From CAWKZT01 sp963854565 (GTDB lineage Bacteria > Actinomycetota > Acidimicrobiia > Acidimicrobiales > JAHEJN01): 23,134 nt of DNA. Made by a program: the position numbers and the translations under genes. Within the stretch, counting starts at the first letter, position 1. Each line of letters starts with the position of its first letter. Below, piece after piece: positions 7,562 through 13,732 of this stretch. The stretch lies in assembly GCA_963854565.1 (NCBI GenBank), contig CAWKZT010000013.1, positions 1 through 23,134 on the forward strand, written 5' to 3'. The notes under the pieces are model-generated. The model ran no database searches. It was given only the letters and a program-made list of their open reading frames with translations, and was not told the origin of the DNA.

Positions 7562-8344
7562 ATGCTGCTTGTTATCGACACGGGGAATACCAACACTGTC
7601 ATCGGTCTGTATGACCCTTTGGCCACGGGCGACACCGCCGAGTCTGGTCTCATCGACCATTGGCGAATATCGACCTCCCGAGAACGCACGAGTGACGAGT
7701 TCGCCATCATGTTGCAAGGGTTGTTCGATGTTGTGGGTGTGGGCTGGAGCGATATCACAGGCGTGTCGGTTTGCTCGGGTGTGCCTCGCTTTACCCAGGC
7801 GATTCGTCTCATGGTCGAGCGCTATCTGGACCTTGATCCCGTCGTAGTTGGTACCGGTGTCAAGACCGGCATGCCTGTCCTGTATGAGAACCCACGCGAG
7901 GTTGGCCCTGATCGGATCGCCAATGCCGTGGGGGCCTACGACCTCTACGGTGGCCCGTCGATCGTGGTCGACTTTGGGACCGGCACAAACTTTGACATCG
8001 TGTCAGATAAGGGCGAGTTCCTCGGAGGCACAATTTCCCCGGGTATCGAAATCAGCCTCGATGCCCTGTTTGATCGTGCCGCAGCTTTGCGAGCAGTCGA
8101 AATGGTGGAGCCTCGCAACGTCATCGGCAAGACCACCGCCGAATCCCTCCAATCAGGAACCTTGTACGGTTTTGCCGCGCAGGTCGACGGCATGGTCAAG
8201 CGCTTCGAAGCCGAAATTGGTAAGTCCACTATCATCGCAACCGGCGGAATCGCACCACTAATTTCGCCTTTTGCTGACACAATTGAACACATCGAACCGT
8301 GGCTCACCCTGCACGGTTTGCGTGTCATCCACAACAAGAACTGA
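7562..8344 (+). CDS. coaX: type III pantothenate kinase
   Basis: Phosphorylates pantothenate with ATP in the first step of CoA synthesis from pantothenate. It belongs to the ASKHA fold and requires a monovalent cation. Motifs seen in the 260-aa protein are LLVIDTGNTNTVIGLYD (phosphate 1), HWRISTSRERTSDEF, VGPDRIANAVGAYDLYGG, VVDFGTGTNFDIV (phosphate 2), GGTISPGIEIS and the adenosine loop IIATGGIAPLI. The phosphate-2 motif reads GTGTNFD where many family members have GTATTFD, a conservative difference. AGGACG at 7551-7556 may be the ribosome site. The stop is 4 bases before lysS. Confidence 0.96.
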   Translation: MLLVIDTGNTNTVIGLYDPLATGDTAESGLIDHWRISTSRERTSDEFAIMLQGLFDVVGVGWSDITGVSVCSGVPRFTQAIRLMVERYLDLDPVVVGTGVKTGMPVLYENPREVGPDRIANAVGAYDLYGGPSIVVDFGTGTNFDIVSDKGEFLGGTISPGIEISLDALFDRAAALRAVEMVEPRNVIGKTTAESLQSGTLYGFAAQVDGMVKRFEAEIGKSTIIATGGIAPLISPFADTIEHIEPWLTLHGLRVIHNKN

Positions 8345-8348
8345 TCCC

Positions 8349-9818
8349 ATGACCTTCCAACAGCCGTACCGCTACGACGTGTCTGCGCACGCGGCCGATC
8401 TTCACGAAACCTACGAAGAAATCGAAGACGGTTCCGAATCTGGTGACAGTGTCTCCATTGCCGGGCGCCTCATGTTGCGACGCGCCCAGGGAAAGTTGGC
8501 CTTCGGGACGCTCGACGACGGAACGGGCCGTATTCAGCTGTTCGCTATGGCGAAGAATGCCCCCCGATTTGACGAGTTCTGTGCACTTTCCATCGGTGAC
8601 TGGATCGGCGTTACCGGCATGGTCATGAAGACCAAACGCGGCGAATTGTCCGTGCGGGTCGATGAGTGGGAAACCCTCGCAGAAACCCGACGCTCGTTTC
8701 CTGACAAGTTTCATGGGATCAACGATGCCGACACCCGCTATCGCCAGCGGTACGTCGACACGTGGGTAACCGAAGAGTCGCGGGCCGCTTTTGTGTTGCG
8801 GTCCAAGATGGTGTCGCTCACGCGACGTTTCCTCGAAGACAAGGGGTTTATCGAGGTCGAAACACCCACATTCCACCCGATTCCAGGTGGGGCGTTGGCC
8901 CGTCCGTTCACCACCCATCACAACGCCCTCGACCAAGAGCTCTACTTGCGAATTGCTCCGGAGTTGTATCTTAAGCGTCTCGTGGTAGGCGGTTTCGAGA
9001 AGGTGTTCGAGATTGCTCGGGTTTTCCGAAACGAGGGATTGTCCACCCGTCACAACCCCGAGTTCACCATGCTCGAGTGGTATCAGGCCTATGCCGACTG
9101 GGAAGACACCATGTCACTCGCCGAGGAGCTCATTGCCCACTTGGCCATCGAGCTCACCGGTTCGACGGTGTTGCCGTACGGCGACAGAGAAATTGATGTG
9201 GCGGCGCCATGGCGCCGAGCAACGATGGTCGAACTTATCGAGGAGCATGCTGGGGTCAAGGTCGACCTTGCCACGCCGATCGACGAACTGCGGGCCATTT
9301 GTGACCGGTTCGACGTGCACTTCGAGGACGCCTACGGCCCCGGCAAACTCTTGCTTGAAATTTACGAGAAGACCTGCGAGGCAAATCTTTGGGGCCCGGT
9401 ATTTGTTACCGAATACCCCAAGGAGGTTTCACCGTTATCGCGCGATCATCGTTCGAAGCCGGGCTATACCGAACGGTTTGAAGCCATTTTGGCAGGGCGC
9501 GAGTTGCTGAACGGATTCTCCGAACTCACCGACGTCGACGAACAACGCGCCAGGTTCGAAGACCAAACCGCGGCTAAGGAAGCGGGCGACGATGAGGCGA
9601 TGGTGGTCGATGAGGACTACTTGCGTGCCCTCGATTACGGTCTGCCGCCCACCGGAGGCATCGGGATTGGCATTGACCGACTGGCAATGTTGTTGTCCAA
9701 TGCGCAGACCATTCGCGACGTCATTTTGTTTCCAACAATGCGCCCCGAACAAGGCCCCATTGCAATGGACCCTGGTTCTGATACGTCCGTAAGCGATACC
9801 AGCGACCAGGCTGGCTAA
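8349..9818 (+). CDS. lysS: lysyl-tRNA synthetase, class II
   Basis: Charges tRNA-Lys. The 489-aa protein has an N-terminal OB-fold anticodon-binding domain (SIAGRLMLRRAQGKLAF, then LDDGTGRIQLF). Next come class II motif 1 (LEDKGFIEVETPTFHPIPGG), motif 2 (EIARVFRNEGLSTRHNPEFT followed by MLEWYQAY) and motif 3 (GGIGIGIDRLAMLL). The Lys/Asp-type N-terminal domain plus the DVILFPTMRPE ending identify LysRS rather than AsnRS or AspRS. The ATG at 8349 was chosen over an in-frame upstream start inside coaX because it gives the natural N-terminus. A short Ser/Asp-rich tail follows the catalytic core. The next gene starts 2 bases after the stop. Confidence 0.97.
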   Translation: MTFQQPYRYDVSAHAADLHETYEEIEDGSESGDSVSIAGRLMLRRAQGKLAFGTLDDGTGRIQLFAMAKNAPRFDEFCALSIGDWIGVTGMVMKTKRGELSVRVDEWETLAETRRSFPDKFHGINDADTRYRQRYVDTWVTEESRAAFVLRSKMVSLTRRFLEDKGFIEVETPTFHPIPGGALARPFTTHHNALDQELYLRIAPELYLKRLVVGGFEKVFEIARVFRNEGLSTRHNPEFTMLEWYQAYADWEDTMSLAEELIAHLAIELTGSTVLPYGDREIDVAAPWRRATMVELIEEHAGVKVDLATPIDELRAICDRFDVHFEDAYGPGKLLLEIYEKTCEANLWGPVFVTEYPKEVSPLSRDHRSKPGYTERFEAILAGRELLNGFSELTDVDEQRARFEDQTAAKEAGDDEAMVVDEDYLRALDYGLPPTGGIGIGIDRLAMLLSNAQTIRDVILFPTMRPEQGPIAMDPGSDTSVSDTSDQAG

Positions 9819-9820
9819 CG

Positions 9821-10789
9821 ATGCGTGTCTTTGTCACGGGAATGGGCGGCGAAATCGGCACTCGAGTGGCGCGCCATCTCGAAGCGGACGACAAGATTGA
9901 TGCCATAGCTGGGATGGATCTCGAACCACCTCGCCGCATGCTGTCGCGAGCCACATACCACTATGTCGATCCGCAGGATCGAGTCAAGGTGTCCAAGGTA
10001 ATCCACGACTTTAAGCCGACCGTCGTAGTCCACATGGGCATTTACGAACCGCATTCGCGTAGCACCCCCGAACAAGCCGAGTTTCGTACCGAAGGTGGTA
10101 CAGCAGCGCTCCTCGACGCGTGTCGCTCGGTCGGCACAGTCGAGCACCTAGCGGTACGGTCTGGCCTCGAGGTGTATGGCCGTCGTAAGGGCAGCTCCGA
10201 ATGTCCCGATGAGTCCGCACCTGTCGCACCCACCACCCGTTTTGGCACCATCTTGGCTGGAGTTGAAGCTGCCACGCGTGAAGCTGGCGCCGACATTGGT
10301 GCATCGGTGTTCCGTCTTCGCTGCGCACCAGTAACCGGTGCACACTTGCCCTCGCCGTTGGCCCGTTACTTGCGGATGCCGTTGGTTCCGGTGCCGCTGC
10401 CGCCGGCTAAACAGTTCTCTTTGGTGCATGTCGACGATGTTGCTCACGCGATGTATGTGGCGGCGACGCTCGGGCTTGAAGACACTCTTAATCTGGTGGC
10501 CGAGGACACGATCAACGTGTATCAGGCTTTACGGCGGGGTAAGCGGTTGCCGTTGCCGGTGCTCGGCCCAACGTTGAGGCTCACTCGTATGATCACCGAA
10601 CTATTGGGTAGCCCACTGCCCGATCACACCCTCGAGTTGCTTACCCGCGGTCGTATGGCAACGAGTCGCCGTGCTCATGAAGTCCTTGGGTTCACCCCGC
10701 AGCACTCCACGTCATCGATTATCAACGAAATATATGACTGGTCTACCAAGACGTACATGGGTTCAGAGCCCACCCCAAGCACCCCCTAA
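9821..10789 (+). CDS. extended-SDR (NAD-dependent epimerase/dehydratase-like) protein without the Tyr/Lys catalytic pair
   Basis: A 322-aa Rossmann protein. It starts with VFVTGMGGEIGTRVA (dinucleotide-binding GxxGxxG, residues 7-13). VVHMGIYEPH stands where the extended-SDR strand-4 motif lies, RSGLEVYGRRKGSSE follows, and FSLVHVDDVAHAMYVA is typical of the substrate-half strand. The YxxxK catalytic site would fall in RFGTILAGVEAA, where the Tyr is Phe141 and the Lys is Leu145, so classical dehydrogenase chemistry is unlikely. It may bind a nucleotide or act on another substrate. The C-terminal tail (PTPSTP) is encoded by the start of a C-rich tract. It follows lysS by 2 bases. The substrate is unknown. 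Confidence 0.88.
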   Translation: MRVFVTGMGGEIGTRVARHLEADDKIDAIAGMDLEPPRRMLSRATYHYVDPQDRVKVSKVIHDFKPTVVVHMGIYEPHSRSTPEQAEFRTEGGTAALLDACRSVGTVEHLAVRSGLEVYGRRKGSSECPDESAPVAPTTRFGTILAGVEAATREAGADIGASVFRLRCAPVTGAHLPSPLARYLRMPLVPVPLPPAKQFSLVHVDDVAHAMYVAATLGLEDTLNLVAEDTINVYQALRRGKRLPLPVLGPTLRLTRMITELLGSPLPDHTLELLTRGRMATSRRAHEVLGFTPQHSTSSIINEIYDWSTKTYMGSEPTPSTP

Positions 10790-10840
10790 CCCCAACTCCA
10801 ATCCCACCCCCACCCCCAACCCCACCCCCAACCCCACCCA
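10771..10840. repeat. C-rich low-complexity tract (G-rich on minus strand)
   Basis: The plus strand is almost only C with scattered A and T, starting inside the last codons of the SDR gene. It includes a perfect tandem pair of the 12-base unit ACCCCCAACCCC at 10812-10823 and 10824-10835. On the minus strand this gives at least six runs of three to five G separated by one or two bases, the classic pattern for a G-quadruplex. It directly abuts the first palindromic repeat. Confidence 0.85.
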
Positions 10841-10896
10841 CTTCCGAACTGGTAGGCGTGGTGTGGGGTCCTGGTGTCAGTTGGGCCTACCAGTTG
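10839..10896 (+). repeat. palindromic repeat, copy 1
   Basis: Arms AACTGGTAGGC (10847-10857) and GCCTACCAGTT (10885-10895) are perfect inverted repeats of 11 bases around a 27-base centre. The unit begins CACTTCCG. It is followed 62 bases later by copy 2, which differs over the shared stretch at only three adjacent centre positions. The pair therefore looks like a recent tandem duplication. Confidence 0.93.
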
Positions 10897-10900
10897 CATC

Positions 10901-10958
10901 CACTTCCGAACTGGTAGGCGTGGCAGGGGGTCCTGGTGTCAGTTGGGCCTACCAGTTG
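10901..10958 (+). repeat. palindromic repeat, copy 2
   Basis: It has the same 11-base arms (10909-10919 and 10947-10957) and a 27-base centre. The right arm and adjacent bases encode the last residues and the stop codon (10939-10941) of the minus-strand DUF559 gene. With copy 1 it lies between two convergent genes, so the RNA hairpins could help end transcription from both sides; that role is inferred. Confidence 0.93.
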
Positions 10959-11919
10959 GGTGTGTGACAGCGGGTTGTTTGTAGCGGTCGGCATTTTGTG
11001 ATGCACGGCGCAGCCTTTGCACTACTTGGTCGGGCCGGTGGAATAGATCCACATCGGTTAGTCGAAGGACCTTCCAGCCGGCGTTGGTCAACGCATCGTC
11101 ACGTCGGGCATCCGTTCGTTTGGCGGACAAAGACCCGTGAAAAGCTTCGCCGTCGACTTCGACAATAAGTTTTTTTCTGGGATGCACAAAGTCAACCCTT
11201 CCGACCCAGCCGCTTTCGGCGGAAACGTCAACCTGTTGAAATAGGTCACTGATCCCGGATCGGCGTGTCAACTCGCGAAACCGGAATTCGAGGTTTGACT
11301 CCACCGGCCGGTAGTTCGTTCGCCGGTCGCTGATGAGTGTTCTGATCAGGACGATGCCCTTTCGCCCGCGCTGTTGCAGTTCGATGAGTGTTTTATTTAT
11401 TGACGTAAGCGTGACCAGTCGACGGGCTAAACACGTATCCAACAAACGTTCGACGGTTCTCGGCGAGGTTGATGGCATGGCAGCAATGTCAAAAATCGTT
11501 CGACTTGGCGTGGTTACTGTGAGCCTGTGTATTTGACTCAGATGGCTAGGGAGTAGCAGACGGGGCTCGTGGATCTTCGCAATTCGGTCCTGATGGTGAG
11601 CGGATCCGCGAGGGCCGATCAGATGAATTTTGTCGATGAGAAAGCCTGGAATTCCCCACAGGTTTGCTGCAGTGAGGTGTGAAACAACTGCCGTGCCCGG
11701 AGCGTCGAGTAGTGCAATGTGGATGCGTTGCAGAGCGGTGCGTGGTGATCCGGCAGCGATGAACACATTGTCCGCCACTTGCACAAGTGATCCGCGCTCG
11801 ATTCGGTGGTGGCGTTGTCTCGGACGGGCGCCGAGTCCTATGAGTTGGTTGGTGCAAACAGCGCCGTGCTGGGTAGCGGCCAGTGCGGCGATTCGAGAAT
11901 CCAGTGCATTGATTGACAT
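10939..11919 (-). CDS. AbiEi-like antitoxin-domain / DUF559 endonuclease-family protein
   Basis: A 326-aa protein from the ATG at 11919. A TTG at 11937 would add six residues; neither has a clear ribosome site. The N-terminal third (AALAATQHGAVCTNQLIGLG and the basic segment RPRQRHHRIERGSL) resembles the winged-helix AbiEi-type domain found in many actinobacterial DUF559 proteins. The middle (TAANLWGIPGF, TTPSRTIFDIA) fits the same family. The C-terminal part has a Vsr/DUF559-like PD-(D/E)xK core with D243 in RVDFVHP and E254/D256 in IVEVDGEAFHG. RRDDALTNAGWKVLRLTDVD follows, then a helix. Whether it cuts DNA is unknown and no partner toxin is adjacent. The final residues (THPTGRPN) come from palindromic repeat copy 2. 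It is flanked by direct copies of that repeat, which suggests insertion as a unit. Confidence 0.88.
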   Translation of the reverse strand: MSINALDSRIAALAATQHGAVCTNQLIGLGARPRQRHHRIERGSLVQVADNVFIAAGSPRTALQRIHIALLDAPGTAVVSHLTAANLWGIPGFLIDKIHLIGPRGSAHHQDRIAKIHEPRLLLPSHLSQIHRLTVTTPSRTIFDIAAMPSTSPRTVERLLDTCLARRLVTLTSINKTLIELQQRGRKGIVLIRTLISDRRTNYRPVESNLEFRFRELTRRSGISDLFQQVDVSAESGWVGRVDFVHPRKKLIVEVDGEAFHGSLSAKRTDARRDDALTNAGWKVLRLTDVDLFHRPDQVVQRLRRASQNADRYKQPAVTHPTGRPN

Positions 11920-12001
11920 AGAACCACGATGACACAAAGGTGTGACATTCAGTCATTTTGATGCAATTTCAAATCACCGCCGGTAAGCCCGTGATTCCTA
12001 G

Positions 12002-12057
12002 TTCCGAACTGGTAGGCGCGATGAGGGGTTCTGGTGTTTGTTGGGCCTACCAGTTGG
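12002..12057 (+). repeat. palindromic repeat, copy 3
   Basis: Arms AACTGGTAGGC (12007-12017) and GCCTACCAGTT (12045-12055) are identical to copies 1 and 2, again with a 27-base centre and preceded by TTCCG. The centre has diverged (for example GTTTGTTGG against GTGTCAGTTGG) while both arms are unchanged, so the arms seem to be the selected part. Its orientation is the same as copies 1 and 2. Confidence 0.93.
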
Positions 12058-12213
12058 GAAGGGGGGAGGGCAACAAGGCGTCCGGCGGAATCTTGACGCC
12101 GATCTCCTACGGACCGGCTGCAACCTGTTTGCGGCAATTGGCTCAAATGCTCAAGACAGCCCCCGAAATAGGCGGGAAATAGAGCATAAAGTGGCCTTGG
12201 CGAAGCAGTGCAG

Positions 12214-12219
12214 TACTGT
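12214..12219 (+). promoter_or_regulatory. possible -10 element for a leaderless transcript
   Basis: TACTGT fits the TANNNT form of actinobacterial -10 boxes and ends 6 bases before the ATG of the alpha/beta hydrolase, which has no Shine-Dalgarno site. This is the usual geometry for a leaderless mRNA. I see no matching -35 at normal spacing, so the call is tentative. Confidence 0.35.
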
Positions 12220-12225
12220 TAAACA

Positions 12226-13044
12226 ATGGCCCGCGTAACAGTTGCCGACGGCACCACAATTTCGTACCACACCTTCGGAAACCCCAATGGCGAGCCACTG
12301 CTGCTCATCATGGGTCTGGGCGTGGACAGGTGGGGTTGGCTACGGCAGCGGGCTGATTTTGGCAAACGTTTCTACTGCATTTCGCCCGATAATCGGGGTG
12401 CTGGACTCTCCGACAAACCTCAGGGGGCCTACGACCTCGAAGTCATGGCCGCCGACATGTTGGCGGTGCTCGATCAAGAGGGCATCGACAAAGCTCACGT
12501 TATGGGTGCCTCGATGGGCGGTGCCATTTCACAAATATTCGCTCTGAAATATCCCGAACGAGTCCACAGCCTGGTATTGGCCTGCACTACTTGCCATGTA
12601 TCGGACTGGCGACGCGAGCTATTTGCTGAGTGGATCCATTTACTTGACAACGGTGGGCGCGTGCGGTTTGGTCGCGAGAACATTCGCTGGGTCCTAGGGG
12701 CCCGATACCAGAAACGCTTGTTGCCGCTCGCGCCGTTCATTGCCCCACTAGCGGTCCGGGCACCGTCTCACGGCGTTCGTGGCCAGATCCAAGGCATTCT
12801 TGGGGTTAGTTCGCTCGCTGCGGACAATCTCGAAAAATTCTCGGTACCAACTTTTGTCATTACCGGAAGCCAAGATGTGCTCACTCCGGTGGCTGATGCC
12901 GAAGAACTTGCCCTGCGCATCCCCGACGCCGAACTTCGAGTCGTTCCGGGGGCCGCTCACGGGTTCATGGTCACCAAGGCCAAGGTGTTCAATAAGGCCA
13001 TTCTTGATTGGCATGATCGGGTTGCCGCCCGCGTCGCCAGCTAG
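12226..13044 (+). CDS. alpha/beta-fold hydrolase
   Basis: A 272-aa soluble hydrolase with a complete catalytic triad in the expected order: Ser96 in the nucleophile elbow GASMGG, Asp217 in GSQDVLTP, and His245 in GAAHGF. The oxyanion region LLLIMGLGVDRWGW and the strand CISPDNRGAGLSDKP are typical of the esterase/haloperoxidase-like branch. The cap region between about residues 125 and 190 is rich in Arg and hydrophobic residues. The substrate cannot be read from the sequence. It stands alone on its strand with its own likely promoter. Its TAG stop shares three bases with the stop of the convergent membrane-protein gene. Confidence 0.93.
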   Translation: MARVTVADGTTISYHTFGNPNGEPLLLIMGLGVDRWGWLRQRADFGKRFYCISPDNRGAGLSDKPQGAYDLEVMAADMLAVLDQEGIDKAHVMGASMGGAISQIFALKYPERVHSLVLACTTCHVSDWRRELFAEWIHLLDNGGRVRFGRENIRWVLGARYQKRLLPLAPFIAPLAVRAPSHGVRGQIQGILGVSSLAADNLEKFSVPTFVITGSQDVLTPVADAEELALRIPDAELRVVPGAAHGFMVTKAKVFNKAILDWHDRVAARVAS

Positions 13045-13649
13045 GACTTCGCGGGGCCAAATCTAAATCGGCCAAGTACCGCACCGCAGATTCCGCCACT
13101 CGTGGACAGCGTCAGATCGCCGATGGTGTCGCCATAGGTTAAACCCAGGCCACCGCCTGCCCCGGTTTCGTCCACCGCCCACTCCATGATTTCCCAAGCC
13201 ACGATTGCCAGCGCGCCGAAGCCAGCGGCAACCAGAACAGCATCCATCGTCGAATTTGTGCGACGAAACCGGAACGCCTGAAAAGCCAACACCAACAACA
13301 CCCAATTGACATAGTGCAACACGTCGTCGGTGGCAGACCATTTGTCATAGGCCCCGAACAAGTTGCCCAGAGTGTCCACCAGAAACGGGGCAACGACGAA
13401 AGTGTCGGCGGTGTGTGGATATGGCGACCGAGGCTGCCTGCGGAACTTCTCGATGAGCGGCACAACGGCGGCTGACCCAACGAATAGCGGAATCCGCATT
13501 CCCATGGCCTTACCTTCGAGATGATCGAAGGGCACGACGAGCACGATTGCAAACGCCAGGACGATTGCCAACTTCATCGTGTAGTTAACTTTGCGGGCTC
13601 GATCGAATGCGTCATACGCCTCGACACGGGTTTCTATCGCCGAGTTCAT
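13041..13649 (-). CDS. DUF2238/YjdF-like integral membrane protein
   Basis: A 202-aa membrane protein from the ATG at 13649. The open frame reaches 13868, but the extra residues are an unstructured translation of sequence antisense to nothing useful and overlap the end of pgi. Several hydrophobic segments are visible (YTMKLAIVLAFAIVLVVPF, IPLFVGSAAVVPLI, YVNWVLLVLAFQAF, AVLVAAGFGALAIVAWEI). Conserved-looking polar residues lie in DDVLHY, WEIMEW and TYGDTIGDLTLS, the pattern of the DUF2238/YjdF family of unknown function. It follows pgi by 83 bases on the same strand, with GC-rich repeats in between. The family call is moderate. Confidence 0.85.
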   Translation of the reverse strand: MNSAIETRVEAYDAFDRARKVNYTMKLAIVLAFAIVLVVPFDHLEGKAMGMRIPLFVGSAAVVPLIEKFRRQPRSPYPHTADTFVVAPFLVDTLGNLFGAYDKWSATDDVLHYVNWVLLVLAFQAFRFRRTNSTMDAVLVAAGFGALAIVAWEIMEWAVDETGAGGGLGLTYGDTIGDLTLSTSGGICGAVLGRFRFGPAKS

Positions 13650-13669
13650 AATGGTAATGCAACCACGAA

Positions 13670-13716
13670 ACCGGCCGGGAAAAGTGGACGCTGCGAGATT
13701 GCCGTGACCGGCCGGG
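13670..13716 (-). repeat. pair of ACCGGCCGGG repeats between pgi and the DUF2238 gene
   Basis: The 10-base sequence ACCGGCCGGG occurs at 13670-13679 and 13707-13716. Its core CCGGCCGG is self-complementary, so the two copies can form an 8-bp all-GC stem over a 28-29-base loop in the minus-strand transcript. No U-run follows, so it is not a standard terminator. It could stabilise an mRNA end or reduce read-through. Confidence 0.5.
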
Positions 13717-13732
13717 TTAGAAGCGTGTTGGC

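Larger units (their letters stand above)
11920..12225. other. divergent intergenic region with repeat copy 3
   Basis: This stretch separates the minus-strand DUF559 gene from the plus-strand hydrolase. It holds palindromic repeat copy 3, then a G-rich stretch (GGGGGGAGGG, about 12060-12069) and otherwise unremarkable sequence. Reading frames across it are short and lack ribosome sites or recognisable motifs. A possible -10 element lies just before the hydrolase start. I see no RNA gene. Confidence 0.6.

Noticed and set aside
8325..9053. Minus-strand frame opposite lysS (242 codons)
   Set aside because: Antisense shadow of lysS without recognisable protein features.
10839..12057. Palindromic repeats as integron attC sites (GTTGGGC fits GTTRRRY)
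   Set aside because: No matching RYYYAAC core is found at the other end, and the fixed 27-base centre and 11-base perfect arms are unlike attC; the motif match is likely chance.
10839..12057. CRISPR array
   Set aside because: Only three copies, two of them in tandem with almost no spacer and the third more than 1 kb away; no cas genes.
11958..12238. Two short plus-strand frames across repeat copy 3
   Set aside because: They translate the repeat and G-rich sequence and have no ribosome site or protein features.
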